Notes: a model not told the origin generated them from the sequence alone. A stretch of DNA of 64,000 bases from a bacterium BMS3Bbin13 (GCA_002897735.1 BDTW01000061.1:1-64000), one strand, 5' to 3'; positions 1 through 10,782 are shown, numbered from the stretch's first letter. Translations and numbers: made by a program.

Positions 1-552
1 GAAATCGGCGTCGCCGGGAACGCCGTGCTTGTAGCCGAAGGACTGGAACAGCAGCGACAGCGCGCGTGGGGAGCGCCGCTCGACGCGCTCGCGTACCAGG
101 TCGCGGAGCTGGTGCACGTTGGTGCGGGTGGTGTCGATCTGCAGGTCCGCGCGCTCGGCGATCGGCGAGAGCAGACGGCGCTCCAGCGCGATCGCCTCGG
201 CGAGCGTGATCCCGTCACGGGTGAGCGGGTGTTTGCGCCGCGTCTCGCTGAAGCGCTGGAGGAGCGTTTCGTCGCCGGCGTGGATGAAGAAGATCTCACA
301 GTCCGGTCCGCTGTCCTCGAGCTGTTCCACGATCTGCGGGAAGTGTTCCAGGGCCTGCGGTTGGTTGCGGGCGTCGATCCCCACCGCGGCCTTTTCGACG
401 TGCAAGCCGCCCTGCGCGCCGAACTGCTCGGCGAGCGCCCGCAACATGCCGATCGGCAGGTTGTCGATGCAATAGTAGTTCAGGTCCTCGAGCGTGTGCA
501 GCACGATGCTCTTCCCGGAGCCCGACAGGCCGCTGACGATGATGAGCCTCAC
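1..552 (-). CDS. rapZ: RNase adapter protein RapZ (partial; C-terminus runs off the window start)
   Basis: Reverse-strand reading gives VRLIIVSGLSGSGKSIVLHTLEDLNYYCIDNLPIGML...; P-loop GxSGxGKS and YYCIDNLP typical of RapZ; GTG start overlaps the hprK stop. Confidence 0.93.
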   Translation of the reverse strand, partial: MRLIIVSGLSGSGKSIVLHTLEDLNYYCIDNLPIGMLRALAEQFGAQGGLHVEKAAVGIDARNQPQALEHFPQIVEQLEDSGPDCEIFFIHAGDETLLQRFSETRRKHPLTRDGITLAEAIALERRLLSPIAERADLQIDTTRTNVHQLRDLVRERVERRSPRALSLLFQSFGYKHGVPGDADF

Positions 553-1493
553 GGCCGCCCCCGCTCCATGAAGCGGCGCTGGCGTTCTATGAAATCGCGC
601 CCGGAATCGTAACCGTTCATATATAATACGTGGCCGCGCACCGCGGCCTCCACCAGGACCGCGAGGTTGCGTCCGGGGGCCACCGGCAGCGTGATCTCCG
701 GCACCTCGACGCCCAGCACGCGGCGCATGCGCCGGTACGGGGAGAGGCGATCCATGTCGCGCAGGTTGCGGTGGCCGGCGGGCTGCAGATGCACCAGCAG
801 GCGCAGGTACTTGTTGCGTCGTATCGCACCGTCGCCGTACATGGCGCGCACGTTCAGCAGCCCCAGCCCGCGTACTTCCAGGAAGCCGCGCAGCATCTCC
901 GGGCACGTCCCGTTGAGGACGTCGGGGGCGATGCGCGAGAACTCGGGGGCGTCGTCGGCGATCAGCCGGTGTCCGCGGCTGACCAGTTCCAGGGCGAGTT
1001 CACTCTTGCCGATGCTGCTGTCGCCGGTGATCAGCACGCCGATCCCCATGACCTCCATGAACACCCCGTGCAGTACGACCTGCTCGGCGAACAGGTGCGC
1101 GAGGTGGTGGCGCAGGTTGCTCACCGCTTCGTCGCCGGAACGGGGACTCGCCAGGGCCGGGGTGTGTGATTCCTCGGCGAGGCGCCGAAGGTCGTCGGGG
1201 ACCGGGCGGGCGTCGGCCACGATCAGGGCCGCGATGCCGGATTTGAAGATCCCGGACAGGGCTTGCGCTCTGGAATTGCCCTGCAATCCGTCCAGAAAGT
1301 CCATCTCCCGCGCCCCCAGGACCGGCAGGCGGGCGGGTTGGACCGGATTCAGGCGATCGACCAGCGCCGTACTGGCATTGTCGCCGGCCGCGCGCAAGGT
1401 CTGCTCGCCGCCGGTCGCGCCCGCCACCCATTCCAGGTCGAGGCGCTCGCGCAGCGCCTCGTAGAGCTGGCGAATCGTGATGGAGGTGCTCAT
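549..1493 (-). CDS. hprK: HPr kinase/phosphorylase
   Basis: GVLITGDSSIGKSELALELVSRGHRLIADDAPEF and EVRGLGLLNVRAMYGDGAIR motifs of HprK; start set at ATG 1493 inside the longer ORF. Confidence 0.93.
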   Translation of the reverse strand: MSTSITIRQLYEALRERLDLEWVAGATGGEQTLRAAGDNASTALVDRLNPVQPARLPVLGAREMDFLDGLQGNSRAQALSGIFKSGIAALIVADARPVPDDLRRLAEESHTPALASPRSGDEAVSNLRHHLAHLFAEQVVLHGVFMEVMGIGVLITGDSSIGKSELALELVSRGHRLIADDAPEFSRIAPDVLNGTCPEMLRGFLEVRGLGLLNVRAMYGDGAIRRNKYLRLLVHLQPAGHRNLRDMDRLSPYRRMRRVLGVEVPEITLPVAPGRNLAVLVEAAVRGHVLYMNGYDSGRDFIERQRRFMERGRP

Positions 1494-1960
1494 GACGCGG
1501 CCTGCCGCCGTTCCCAATCCGCGACGGCGGCCGGCAGTTCGGCGCCGGTAGCGCAGCCGCGCAGGGTCTCGCACAGCCGTGCGTCGCTGAACAGCTTGGC
1601 CAGCTGTGCCAGGATCTGCAGGTGCTCGTCGGTGTAGTGCTCCGGCACCAGCAATGCGAACAGCAGATCGACCGGTTGCCGGTCGGGGGCGTCGAAATCG
1701 ATGCCTTCCTTGAGGGTCATGAGCGCCCCGATCGCGCGCCGGCCGCCCTTCAGACGCCCGTGTGGCAGGGCAACGCCGTGTCCGAGTCCGGTGCCGCCGA
1801 GGCGCTCGCGCTCGATGAGGCTGTCGAAGGCCTCCGCGGCGGTGAGGTCGGGCACGTCCGCCACGGCCAGCTCGCCGAGCAGTTCGAGGACGCGCTTCTT
1901 GCTTCCGGCCTCGACGCCGCAGGCAACCCGGGCCGGTGTGATCAGTTCCGAAATCCGCAT
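1490..1960 (-). CDS. ptsN: PTS IIA-like nitrogen regulatory protein PtsN
   Basis: IIA-Ntr pattern ...FDSLIERERLGGTGLGHGVALPHGRLKGGRRAIGALMTLKEGIDFDAPDRQPVDLLFALLVPE; ATGA overlap with hprK. Confidence 0.93.
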   Translation of the reverse strand: MRISELITPARVACGVEAGSKKRVLELLGELAVADVPDLTAAEAFDSLIERERLGGTGLGHGVALPHGRLKGGRRAIGALMTLKEGIDFDAPDRQPVDLLFALLVPEHYTDEHLQILAQLAKLFSDARLCETLRGCATGAELPAAVADWERRQAAS

Positions 1961-2014
1961 CGCATGGTGACCGTTATGAGATGTGGCGGCGGGACGGTGC
2001 GGTGCGTGCCGCGC

Positions 2015-2329
2015 TCAGGCGTTGCGCGACACGCCGTTGCCGCGATGGGCGCCGATCTTTTCCTTGTGCCGCTTGAGCTGGCGGTCGAGCTTGTCCGCCA
2101 GCGCGTCGATCGCGGCATACATGTCCTCGTCGGTGGCATCGGCATGGAGCGTGGCGCCGCTGATCTGCAGCGTCGCTTCGGCCCTGTGGCGCAGTTTCTC
2201 GACACTCAGAACGACGTGGGTGTCGGTCACGTGGTCGAAGTGCCGCTCCAGGCGCTGCATCTTGCTGTCCACATACTCGCGCAGTGCCGGGGTGATGTCG
2301 ATATGGTGTCCGGTGAGGTCGATCTGCAT
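2015..2329 (-). CDS. hpf: Ribosome hibernation promoting factor (short form)
   Basis: MQIDLTGHHIDITPALREYVDSKMQRLERHFDHVTDTHVVLSVEK; located next to rpoN and ptsN. Confidence 0.9.
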   Translation of the reverse strand: MQIDLTGHHIDITPALREYVDSKMQRLERHFDHVTDTHVVLSVEKLRHRAEATLQISGATLHADATDEDMYAAIDALADKLDRQLKRHKEKIGAHRGNGVSRNA

Positions 2330-2368
2330 ACGTCGGCTCCTGGGTCCAAGGAAGATTCGCAATACGTT

Positions 2369-3835
2369 TCAGCGCAGGTGCTTGCGCTCGTTTGAGGGGG
2401 GCAAGGATATCGCCTCGCGGTATTTGGCGACGGTGCGCCGGGCAACCGGGATCCCTTCGCGGGACAGCAGTTCGGCGATCTTGCTGTCGCTCAGGGGATG
2501 AACCGGGTCCTCCGTTCCGATCAGTTTCCTGATCTTGGCACGGATCGCGGTCGCCGAGCATTCGCCGCCGTCCGCGGTGCCGACATGGCTCGAGAAGAAG
2601 TACTTGAATTCGCAGATCCCGCGCGGAGTATGCAGGTACTTCTGAGTCGTGATCCGCGAGATCGTCGATTCGTGCATGCTCACGGCGTCGGCGACCTCGC
2701 GCAGCACGAGCGGCTTCATCGACTCCTCGCCGTACTCCAGGAAGGCGCGTTGTCGCTCGACGATGCAGGACGCCACCTTGAGCAGGGTATCGTTGCGGTT
2801 CTGGAGGCTCTTGATGAACCAGCGCGCCTCCTGCAGGTGGTTCTTCAGGTAGTTGTTGTCGGCACTGTCGTCGGCGCGTTTCACCAGCCCGGCATAATAG
2901 GGGTTCACCCGCAACCGCGGGGTGGATTCGGGGTTGAGTTCCACGCGCCACGCGCCGCGGTATTTGCGCACGAATACGTCCGGGACGATGTACGCCGGCG
3001 GCGGGCCGGCGATCTGGGATCCGGGGCGCGGGTTGAGGGAGCGGATGAGCGCCGCCGCCAGCTCCATCTCCTCTTCGCCGATCTTGAGCTTGCGCATGAT
3101 CTTCCCGTAGTCCCGCCGTCCCAGCGCATCCAGGTGCCTGGCGACGATCTCGCGGGCGCTCGCCAGCGCCGGGGTCTTGTCGGGGTCGAACTGCTGGAGT
3201 TGGGCGCTCAGGCATTCGCTCAGAGTGCGCGCGCCGCTGCCTACCGGATCGAAATTCCGGATGCGGTGCAGGACCGTCTCCACCTCTTCGAAGTCGATCT
3301 GCAGCGACGCGGGGAGCCCCTGGTGGATTTCCTCCAGCGGCAGCGAGAGATAGCCGTCCTCGTTGATCGCGTCGATGATCGCCATCGCCACCGCCAAGTC
3401 GATGTCGCTGAACGGCGTGAGATTCATCTGCCAGAGCAGATGCTCGCGAAGGGTCTCGCCGCCGCCCCCGAGGATCTCCATCTCCCGCGAGTTGTCATCG
3501 CCGGGTCCGGAGTAGGGCGTCGGGATGTCATAGATGTCCTCCCAGACGCTGTCGACCGGGAGTTCGTCGGGGATGCTGTCCCGGGTCCCGCCGGCTTCCA
3601 CTTCAGTGGCGGCCTCGTTGCGGGATTCCATCGCGCCTTCGGCGGCGCCGTTGCCCGGGGTCGGCGCCTCGTCTTCGGCCTCGTCGCCGGACTCCAGCAT
3701 CAGATTGGATTCCAGTGTGCGCTGGATTTCCAACTGCAGCTCCATCGTCGACATCTGCAGCAGGCGGATCGCCTGTTGCAGTTGCGGCGTCATCGCCAAG
3801 TGCTGGCCGAGACGGAGCTGGATACTCTGTTTCAT
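2369..3835 (-). CDS. rpoN: RNA polymerase sigma-54 factor
   Basis: N-term MKQSIQLRLGQHLAMTPQLQQAIRLLQMSTMELQLEIQ; C-term RpoN box VARRTVAKYREAISLPPSNERK. Confidence 0.98.
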   Translation of the reverse strand: MKQSIQLRLGQHLAMTPQLQQAIRLLQMSTMELQLEIQRTLESNLMLESGDEAEDEAPTPGNGAAEGAMESRNEAATEVEAGGTRDSIPDELPVDSVWEDIYDIPTPYSGPGDDNSREMEILGGGGETLREHLLWQMNLTPFSDIDLAVAMAIIDAINEDGYLSLPLEEIHQGLPASLQIDFEEVETVLHRIRNFDPVGSGARTLSECLSAQLQQFDPDKTPALASAREIVARHLDALGRRDYGKIMRKLKIGEEEMELAAALIRSLNPRPGSQIAGPPPAYIVPDVFVRKYRGAWRVELNPESTPRLRVNPYYAGLVKRADDSADNNYLKNHLQEARWFIKSLQNRNDTLLKVASCIVERQRAFLEYGEESMKPLVLREVADAVSMHESTISRITTQKYLHTPRGICEFKYFFSSHVGTADGGECSATAIRAKIRKLIGTEDPVHPLSDSKIAELLSREGIPVARRTVAKYREAISLPPSNERKHLR

Positions 3836-3961
3836 AATGAGAGTTGAGGGTTTCTTTACCGGAACGGGGTGTCAGGCTGCCGATGCCGAAGTCTACAGCA
3901 ATAGCAATTTCCGTACCAATGCAGTGGCAACGGGCGCCGGGCCCGGCTTGCGAACGCCCGT

Positions 3962-4687
3962 TTACAGTCGGAAGTGGTGCCCCAGGTACACTTCGCGCAC
4001 CTGCTTGTTGTTCAGGATCTCGTCGGGAGTGCCTTCGGCGATGACCCGACCGTCGTTGATGATATAGGCCCGCCCGCAGATCCCCAGGGTTTCCCGCACG
4101 TTGTGATCGCTCACCAGGACCCCGATCCCGCGCTCCTGCAGGTGCCCGATGATGCGCTGGATGTCGAGCAGGGACAGGGGGTCGACACCGGCGAACGGCT
4201 CGTCCAGGAGCATGAAGTGCGGCTCGGCGGCCAGCGCCCGGGCGATCTCCACGCGGCGGCGCTCCCCCCCCGACAGGCTCATGCCGGCCTGGTCGCGCAG
4301 GTGGGCGATGTGCAGTTCTTCCAGCAGGTCCTGGAGCCGGCCCTCGCGATCGGTGCGAGACAGTCCGCGCCGCGTCTCGAGGATCGCCAGGATGTTCTCG
4401 GAGACCGTGAGCTTGCGGAAGATCGAGGCCTCCTGGGGGAGGTAGCCCAGCCCGAGGCGCGCGCGTCGGTGCATGGGCAAGGGGGTGATGTCCTGATCGT
4501 CCAGTTGGATGTGTCCGCCGTCGCAGGGTACCAAGCCGACCAGCATGTAGAAGGAGGTGGTCTTTCCGGCGCCGTTGGGGCCGAGCAGTCCGACGACCTC
4601 GCCGCTCTCCACGCGCAACGAGACGCCGTTGACCACCCGCCGGCCGTGATACTCCTTGAGCAGGTCCTGTGCCGAAAGCCGGCTCAC
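3962..4687 (-). CDS. lptB: LPS export ABC transporter ATP-binding protein LptB
   Basis: Walker [18 protein letters not shown]; signature [27 protein letters not shown]. Confidence 0.97.
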   Translation of the reverse strand: MSRLSAQDLLKEYHGRRVVNGVSLRVESGEVVGLLGPNGAGKTTSFYMLVGLVPCDGGHIQLDDQDITPLPMHRRARLGLGYLPQEASIFRKLTVSENILAILETRRGLSRTDREGRLQDLLEELHIAHLRDQAGMSLSGGERRRVEIARALAAEPHFMLLDEPFAGVDPLSLLDIQRIIGHLQERGIGVLVSDHNVRETLGICGRAYIINDGRVIAEGTPDEILNNKQVREVYLGHHFRL

Positions 4688-5343
4688 GGCCCCGCGCCTT
4701 CCGGCGGGGCGGGTGTGCCCGGCGGGCCCCCCGGTTTCGTTCCCGGCTTGGCTTTCGGTTCGGCTTTCGACTTGGCTTCCGGTTTCGTTCCCGGTTTCGT
4801 CACTGATTCGGCTTCCGGGTTGCTTTCCGCCCCCTTCGGTTGCAGGGTGATTTCCACCCGCCCGCCCGCACCCCCCGCGGAGCCGGCCTTGACCACGTCC
4901 TGGTCACGGTCGTACTCGATGCGCGGTCCCTGGAAGCGGTTCTTGCCCTGCAGCAGTTGCGCGTCCTGTTCGAGTACGACGATACCGGCGCGCACATCGT
5001 AGTCGATCCGCCGCGCCGAGCCGGTGATCGGCCGGCCCTGCGCCTTGGGTTGCTCACGGAAGCGTGCCGGGTCGCCCTTCGCCACCATACGGGTGATCTT
5101 GTCCTGCTGGTCGTGGTGGACGGTCAGTGTGTCGGACCACAGCTGCATGCCGCCCTGGCTGAGGACCACGTGCCCGGTGAATACGCTCACTCCGGTATGC
5201 TCGTTGATGTCGGCGCGGTCGGCGGACAGGTGGATCGGCTGGTTGCGGTCGACGGGCGGGGCCGGTGCCGCCTGCACGGTGCACAGCGCCGCCGCCACCA
5301 CCGCGACCGCCGCCAGCAGCAGCTCAGGAATGCGCCTGGACAT
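4684..5343 (-). CDS. lptA: LPS transport periplasmic protein LptA
   Basis: [41 protein letters not shown]; followed by a K/P/G/E-rich tail; ATGA overlap with lptB. Confidence 0.92.
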   Translation of the reverse strand: MSRRIPELLLAAVAVVAAALCTVQAAPAPPVDRNQPIHLSADRADINEHTGVSVFTGHVVLSQGGMQLWSDTLTVHHDQQDKITRMVAKGDPARFREQPKAQGRPITGSARRIDYDVRAGIVVLEQDAQLLQGKNRFQGPRIEYDRDQDVVKAGSAGGAGGRVEITLQPKGAESNPEAESVTKPGTKPEAKSKAEPKAKPGTKPGGPPGTPAPPEGAGP

Positions 5344-5899
5344 AAGTACCCCGCACGCTGGAGAGCAGCACGACCCGGCCCCGCTTCAGATCGGCGCGCA
5401 TGCCGACGCCGCTCAGATCGATGCCGTCGCTGCGCAGGGTGACGCGCGCGGCGGTTTGAGCCAGATTGCGGCGGGGCCACACGACGAGGTCGCGGGTGAG
5501 GATGGCCACCGCGCGCCGCGTTCCGTGCGTCGCCCGGTCGATGTGTACCGTTCCGAGCAGGCGCACCTCGCCGCCGGCGTCCAGTACCTCGCCGCTCGCG
5601 GCGCGCACCACCCACGGCACTGCGTCCGGCTGCGGATACCAATGCAACAGCGGCATACTCAGCTCCGAGCGGTCCGGGGTAGGATAATGTACCAGTCGAT
5701 CGGCGCGCAGCCGGTAGTGCAGTGCGCCGGTCGCGTCGAACACGCGCAGGCGTACGCCCGAGAGCCGGTAGTCCGGCAGTTCCGGGCGTTGCGGCGCGCT
5801 CGGCACGAGACCGCGTTCGGCGTGCATCAGGAGCCACCCGGTCAGGGCCGCCCCGAGGATCAGCAGCAGGATCACCGGAAGGCCGCGGGAGTCGGTCAC
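5324..5899 (-). CDS. lptC: LPS export system protein LptC
   Basis: Single N-terminal TM segment followed by an LptC-like beta domain; position between kdsC and lptA; GTG start at 5899. Confidence 0.87.
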   Translation of the reverse strand: MTDSRGLPVILLLILGAALTGWLLMHAERGLVPSAPQRPELPDYRLSGVRLRVFDATGALHYRLRADRLVHYPTPDRSELSMPLLHWYPQPDAVPWVVRAASGEVLDAGGEVRLLGTVHIDRATHGTRRAVAILTRDLVVWPRRNLAQTAARVTLRSDGIDLSGVGMRADLKRGRVVLLSSVRGTYVQAHS

Positions 5900-6426
5900 A
5901 GGAACCGGCTCAACTGTTCGTCCAGCGTGCCGCGCGCGTCCATGATCAATTCGCACACCTCGCGCGCCGCACCGCGCCCGCCCTCGACGGCGCTCACCCA
6001 ATGGGCGTTGCGCACCACCAGCGGGTGGGCGTCGCGGACCGCGATCGCGAGCCCCGCGCGGCGCATCGCCGGGATGTCGACCACATCGTCCCCCACGTAG
6101 GCGGTGTCCTCGGCGTCCACGTGCAGTTCATCGAGGAGGTGCCGGAACGCCGCGGCCTTGTCGGTCCGGCCCTGCAGGACGTGTCGCACACCCAGGTCGG
6201 CCATGCGGCAGCGGACCACCTCCGATTCGCGCCCGGTGATGATCGCGATCTGTACGCCGCTGTCCATCAGCATCTTCATGCCGTGTCCGTCGCGCGAGTG
6301 GAACGCCTTGTACTCCCGCCCGTCGTCGCCGAGGTACAGACTGCCGTCGGTGAGCACGCCGTCCACATCGAAGACCAGCAGGCGGACCCGCGCGGCCCGC
6401 GTGCGCAGCCCGTCGGTCATTTCCAT
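5896..6426 (-). CDS. kdsC: 3-deoxy-manno-octulosonate-8-phosphatase
   Basis: VRLLVFDVDGVLTDGSLYLGDDGREYKAFHSRDGHGMKML HAD phosphatase motif. Confidence 0.95.
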   Translation of the reverse strand: MEMTDGLRTRAARVRLLVFDVDGVLTDGSLYLGDDGREYKAFHSRDGHGMKMLMDSGVQIAIITGRESEVVRCRMADLGVRHVLQGRTDKAAAFRHLLDELHVDAEDTAYVGDDVVDIPAMRRAGLAIAVRDAHPLVVRNAHWVSAVEGGRGAAREVCELIMDARGTLDEQLSRFL

Positions 6427-6517
6427 CCCGGCCCCCGGCGGTGATCGCGGCGCGGCGCATTCGGCGCCCCCGCGCCGTGCATGCTACCGCGCGGCGCGCG
6501 CGGCGTACACCGCGCGC

Positions 6518-7489
6518 TCATACTACCCCGGCCCGCAGCAGGTCGTGCATGTTCAGCGCACCGACCAGCGCCCCGTCTCCGCCGACCACCAGCAGGGCGT
6601 TGATCTTGTGAGTCTCCATGATCTGCAGTCCCTCCGCCGCCAGACGCTGCGGCGCCACCGTCACGCAGTCGCGCGTCATGAGCCGGTCGATGGAGGTGGC
6701 GTGGACGTCCACCCCCTTGTCGAATGCGCGGCGCAGGTCGCCGTCGGTGAAGATGCCCACGGCGCGCCCGGTCTCGTCCACCACCGCCGTCATCCCGAGC
6801 CCCTTGCGGGTCATCTCGACCAGCGCCAGGCTGAGCGGGCGGCCTTCGGGGATCTTCGGGATCCCCTTGCCCGAGTGCATCACGTCCTCGATGCGCAGCA
6901 GCAGGCGCCGTCCCAGTCGTCCGCCCGGGTGAGATCGGGCGAAGTCCTCGGCGGTGAAGCCGCGGCATTCGAGCAGCGAGATGGCGAGCGCGTCCCCCAT
7001 GGCCAGGGTGGCGGTGGTGCTGGCGGTCGGCGCGAGCCCCAATGGGCAGGCCTCGGTCTCGACGCTGACATCGAGGTTCGCGGTCGCGGCCCTGGCGAGG
7101 GTCGAGTCGGGGTTGCCGGTCAATGTGATCAGCGCCACCCCCAGGCGTTTGATCAGCGGCAGGATGGTGAGGATCTCGTCGGTCTCCCCCGAGTTGGAAA
7201 TGGCGAGCACCACGTCGCGGGCCGTGATCATGCCGAGGTCGCCGTGACTGGCCTCACCGGGGTGTACGAAGAACGCCGGTGTGCCGGTGCTGGCGAGGGT
7301 CGCGGCGATCTTGCCGCCGATATGACCGGACTTGCCCATCCCCAGGACCACTACCCGCCCCCCGCACTCGAGCATGTAGCGGCAGGCGCGCAGGAAAGCG
7401 GCGTCGATGCGTGTGGTGAGCGTGCGCACCGCCGCCGCTTCCGTTTCGAGTACCGCCAAGGCGAGTTTGCGTAACCTTTCCTCGTCCAT
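6518..7489 (-). CDS. kdsD: D-arabinose-5-phosphate isomerase KdsD (SIS + CBS domains)
   Basis: GRVVVLGMGKSGHIGGKIAATLASTGTPAFFVHPGEASHGDLGMI; C-terminal CBS pair; start ATG 7489. Confidence 0.95.
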   Translation of the reverse strand: MDEERLRKLALAVLETEAAAVRTLTTRIDAAFLRACRYMLECGGRVVVLGMGKSGHIGGKIAATLASTGTPAFFVHPGEASHGDLGMITARDVVLAISNSGETDEILTILPLIKRLGVALITLTGNPDSTLARAATANLDVSVETEACPLGLAPTASTTATLAMGDALAISLLECRGFTAEDFARSHPGGRLGRRLLLRIEDVMHSGKGIPKIPEGRPLSLALVEMTRKGLGMTAVVDETGRAVGIFTDGDLRRAFDKGVDVHATSIDRLMTRDCVTVAPQRLAAEGLQIMETHKINALLVVGGDGALVGALNMHDLLRAGVV

Positions 7490-7965
7490 CGTCCGCTCAC
7501 CCGCGCCCGTCGGCGGCGCCCGCCGTGCGCCGCGGCGCGCCCGCCCGGCGTCCGATCCGCCCCGCCTGCTCCGGCGTCCGGCTTGCGCGGGCCCGCGCGG
7601 ACGGGGCGACGCCCGGGGCGGGCATTGCCGGGAAGTCACGATCGGGAACTCCTTGCGGCCCAGGTCCCGATCGTAAAGCGAAGTCTAATCGCATCAGGGT
7701 GTCCATCGTGATGGTGATCGGTCATTATGAGTGCAAGCCGTGCCCGGGCGCCAACCCGAGTGCGCGGAGGGAGCCGATGCCTGCGCGGTTGACTCGCTCC
7801 GAGCGGTGGCGGACACTAAGTGCCCTTTGTAGAACGGATTTCCCCCGCATTCGGCGATTCGTGGCGGACGGCCCCCGGGCGCCGCGTGCGTGGAACGACG
7901 GATGGTCGGCGACGGGTGATCGTGCGCGCGCAATCGGCGCGGGAGCGTAGTGGTCCGCGAACCGA

Positions 7966-8802
7966 ATGGATGAGAAGAACCGCAAGGAGAACCGCAAGGG
8001 CCTGATGGTCCAGGTGCGCGGACTGCGCTTTCTGCGCGGAAGCAACGTCATCTTCGACGGGGTGGATCTGGATATCCGGCGCGGGCAGGTCACCGCGATC
8101 ATGGGGCCGAGCGGCACCGGGAAGACCACCCTGCTGCGTCTGCTCGGGGGGCAGTTGCGTCCGGATTCCGGGACCATCCTCGTGGACGGCGAGGAGGTTC
8201 CGAGACTCTCGCGCAAGCAACTCTACCGCCTGCGCCAGCGCATGGGGATGTTGTTTCAGAGCGGCGCGTTGTTCACCGATCTCAACGTGTTCGAGAACGT
8301 GGCGTTCCCGTTGCGCGAGCACACCGCGCTTCCCGAGCCGATCATCCGCGACCTGGTATTGATCAAGTTGCAGGCGGTGGGGCTGCGCGGCACCGCGCCC
8401 ATGATGCCGGCGGAACTCTCCGGCGGCATGGCCCGGCGCGTGGCGCTGGCGCGCGCCATTGCGCTGGACCCCATGATGATCATGTACGATGAACCGTTCA
8501 CCGGCCAGGACCCGACCTCGAAAGGGGTCATCGTACAATTGGTGCGGCTGCTCAACGATGCGCTCGGCATGACTTCCATCATCGTCTCGCACGACGTGAA
8601 TGAGACCGCCGCCATTGCGGACTATATCTACCTTATTTCGGAGGGGCGGGTAGTGGGCCAGGGTACGCCCGACGCCCTGCGCCGCGACCCCTCGCCGTGG
8701 GTGGACCAGTTCCTGAATGCGCTGCCCGACGGGCCGGTGCCGTTCCACTATCCGGCACCGGACTACGCCGAAGACCTGCTCGCCGGTGCGGATTTCGGAT
8801 GA
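7966..8802 (+). CDS. mlaF: Phospholipid ABC transporter ATP-binding protein MlaF
   Basis: Walker [51 protein letters not shown]; operon with mlaE. Confidence 0.96.
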   Translation: MDEKNRKENRKGLMVQVRGLRFLRGSNVIFDGVDLDIRRGQVTAIMGPSGTGKTTLLRLLGGQLRPDSGTILVDGEEVPRLSRKQLYRLRQRMGMLFQSGALFTDLNVFENVAFPLREHTALPEPIIRDLVLIKLQAVGLRGTAPMMPAELSGGMARRVALARAIALDPMMIMYDEPFTGQDPTSKGVIVQLVRLLNDALGMTSIIVSHDVNETAAIADYIYLISEGRVVGQGTPDALRRDPSPWVDQFLNALPDGPVPFHYPAPDYAEDLLAGADFG

Positions 8803-9605
8803 GACGCCCGAGGATGGGGTTCATCGTCGGTTGGATCCGGTTCCTGGGACGCCGGGGCCTGCGGTTCTTCGCGCGCCTCGGGCGCGGTCACCTGTTCTTG
8901 CTGAACCTGCTGGCGGCGCTGCCGAGCCTGTTGCCGCGACCCGGCCTGGTGGTCCGGGAGCTGTACTCGACCGGCGTGCGCTCGATGTCGATCATCGTGG
9001 TCTCGGGCCTGTTCGTCGGGATGGTCCTCGGGCTGCAGGGCTACAATACGCTCTCCCGGTTCGGGGCGGCGGAGTCGCTGGGGGCCTTGGTGGCGCTGTC
9101 GCTGGTGCGGGAGCTGGGTCCGGTGATCACCGCGCTGCTGTTCATGGGCCGTGCCGGGACCTCGCTGACCGCGGAGATCGGCCTGATGAAGGCCACCGAA
9201 CAGCTCTCCGGCATGGAGATGATGGCGGTCGATCCGGTCAAGCGGATCATGGCACCGCGCTTCGTGGCCGCTTTTCTGGCGATGCCCCTGCTCGCCGCGA
9301 TCTTCAGCGCGGTCGGGGTCCTGGGGGGGTATTTCGTGGGGGTCGGCCTGCTCGGAGTGGACAGCGGCGTGTTCTGGTCCCAGATGCAGGCCAACGTGGG
9401 GTGGCGGCCCGATATCGTCAACGGCGTGATCAAGAGCGCGGTATTCGGTATCGTGGTCGCGTGGATCGCCGTGTTCGAGGGCTATGACGCAGTGCCGACC
9501 TCCGAGGGCGTGAGCCGTGCCACCACCCGGACGGTGGTCAACGGCGCACTCGCCGTGTTGGCGCTCGATTTCGTTTTGACCGCGTTGATGTACGGTGCGG
9601 GTTGA
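8799..9605 (+). CDS. mlaE: Phospholipid ABC transporter permease MlaE
   Basis: [46 protein letters not shown] overlap with mlaF. Confidence 0.96.
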   Translation: MRRPRMGFIVGWIRFLGRRGLRFFARLGRGHLFLLNLLAALPSLLPRPGLVVRELYSTGVRSMSIIVVSGLFVGMVLGLQGYNTLSRFGAAESLGALVALSLVRELGPVITALLFMGRAGTSLTAEIGLMKATEQLSGMEMMAVDPVKRIMAPRFVAAFLAMPLLAAIFSAVGVLGGYFVGVGLLGVDSGVFWSQMQANVGWRPDIVNGVIKSAVFGIVVAWIAVFEGYDAVPTSEGVSRATTRTVVNGALAVLALDFVLTALMYGAG

Positions 9606-9620
9606 CCTACGGGGTAGGAT

Positions 9621-10088
9621 ATGCCGGATACGAGGGCCGTCGAAATCGCCGTGGGGATGTTCGTGGCCGCCGGACTGGCGGCGCTCTTTCTGCTGGCCAT
9701 GAAGGTGAGCAACCTGAGCAGCTTCACCGCGCCTCAGGGCTACGTGTTGAGCGCGGAGTTCCAGAACATCGGCGGGCTCAAGGTGCGCGCCCCGGTGACG
9801 GTGGCCGGGGTTCAGGTGGGTCGCGTGATCGGCATCAGTTTCGACAATACGGACTACGAGGCGGTGGTCAAGATGGCCATCAATCCGAAATATGACAAGT
9901 TTCCGGTCGATACCTCCGCGGCCATCTATACCGCGGGACTGCTGGGGGACAAGTACGTCGCCCTGGTGCCGGGCGGGGCTGCGACCTTTCTCAAAGACGG
10001 CGCTCGCATTAAACTGACCCAGTCCGCCCTGATCCTCGAGCAGGTGATCGGCCAGTACCTGTTCAACCGGGCGGGCGGGCGGAAGTGA
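9621..10088 (+). CDS. mlaD: Outer membrane lipid asymmetry substrate-binding protein MlaD (MCE domain)
   Basis: VEIAVGMFVAAGLAALFLLAMKVS..., FQNIGGLKVRAPVTVAGVQVGRV. Confidence 0.95.
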   Translation: MPDTRAVEIAVGMFVAAGLAALFLLAMKVSNLSSFTAPQGYVLSAEFQNIGGLKVRAPVTVAGVQVGRVIGISFDNTDYEAVVKMAINPKYDKFPVDTSAAIYTAGLLGDKYVALVPGGAATFLKDGARIKLTQSALILEQVIGQYLFNRAGGRK

Positions 10089-10134
10089 CCCGCCGCGGGC
10101 GGGGCGCGCCCTGGGCCGGAAGGAGAGAGTCCGA

Positions 10135-10782
10135 ATGAGGCGTATGGCGGTGATCGGTGCGGTGCTCTTCGCCCTGCTGGCGGGGGTCGGGTTCGCGGCG
10201 GTTCCCGTCGCGCCCGTCGCCTCCGGCGTCGATCATACGACCCCGGAGGCGATGGTAAAGCGCACGGGGGACGAGTTGCTCGCCCGGCTGCGCAAGGACC
10301 ACGCGCAACTCAAGGCGCACCCGGATCGCATCTACGGTCTGGTCTCGGACCTGCTCCTGCCGCACTTCGACTTCACGACCATGTCGCGCTGGGTGCTGGG
10401 CCGCTACTGGCGCACCGCGACCCCGGCGCAGCGGAAGCAGTTTGTGAACGAGTTCCGCACGGTCCTCGTGCGCACCTATGCCACCGCGCTGCTGGAGTAT
10501 CGGAATCAACGGATCCGTTACCTGCCGTTCCACGGGGATGTCGCCTCGGGCGACGTGACGGTACGCACCGTGGTCTTGCAGCCGGGCGGGCGCGGCATCC
10601 CCATCGACTACCGCCTGGACCGCCGGGACGGGCGATGGATGATCTACGACGTGTCGGTGGACGGCGTCAGCCTCGTGATGACCTACCGTGGTTCGTTTGC
10701 CTCCGAGATCCGGCGCATCGGCATGGACGGCTTGCTCAACAAGCTGCGGCGGCGCAACCGGCAACTCTCGCAGGCGCGGTGA
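10135..10782 (+). CDS. mlaC: Phospholipid-binding protein MlaC
   Basis: LLPHFDFTTMSRWVLGRYWRTATPAQRKQFVNEFRTVLVRTYATAL. Confidence 0.95.
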   Translation: MRRMAVIGAVLFALLAGVGFAAVPVAPVASGVDHTTPEAMVKRTGDELLARLRKDHAQLKAHPDRIYGLVSDLLLPHFDFTTMSRWVLGRYWRTATPAQRKQFVNEFRTVLVRTYATALLEYRNQRIRYLPFHGDVASGDVTVRTVVLQPGGRGIPIDYRLDRRDGRWMIYDVSVDGVSLVMTYRGSFASEIRRIGMDGLLNKLRRRNRQLSQAR

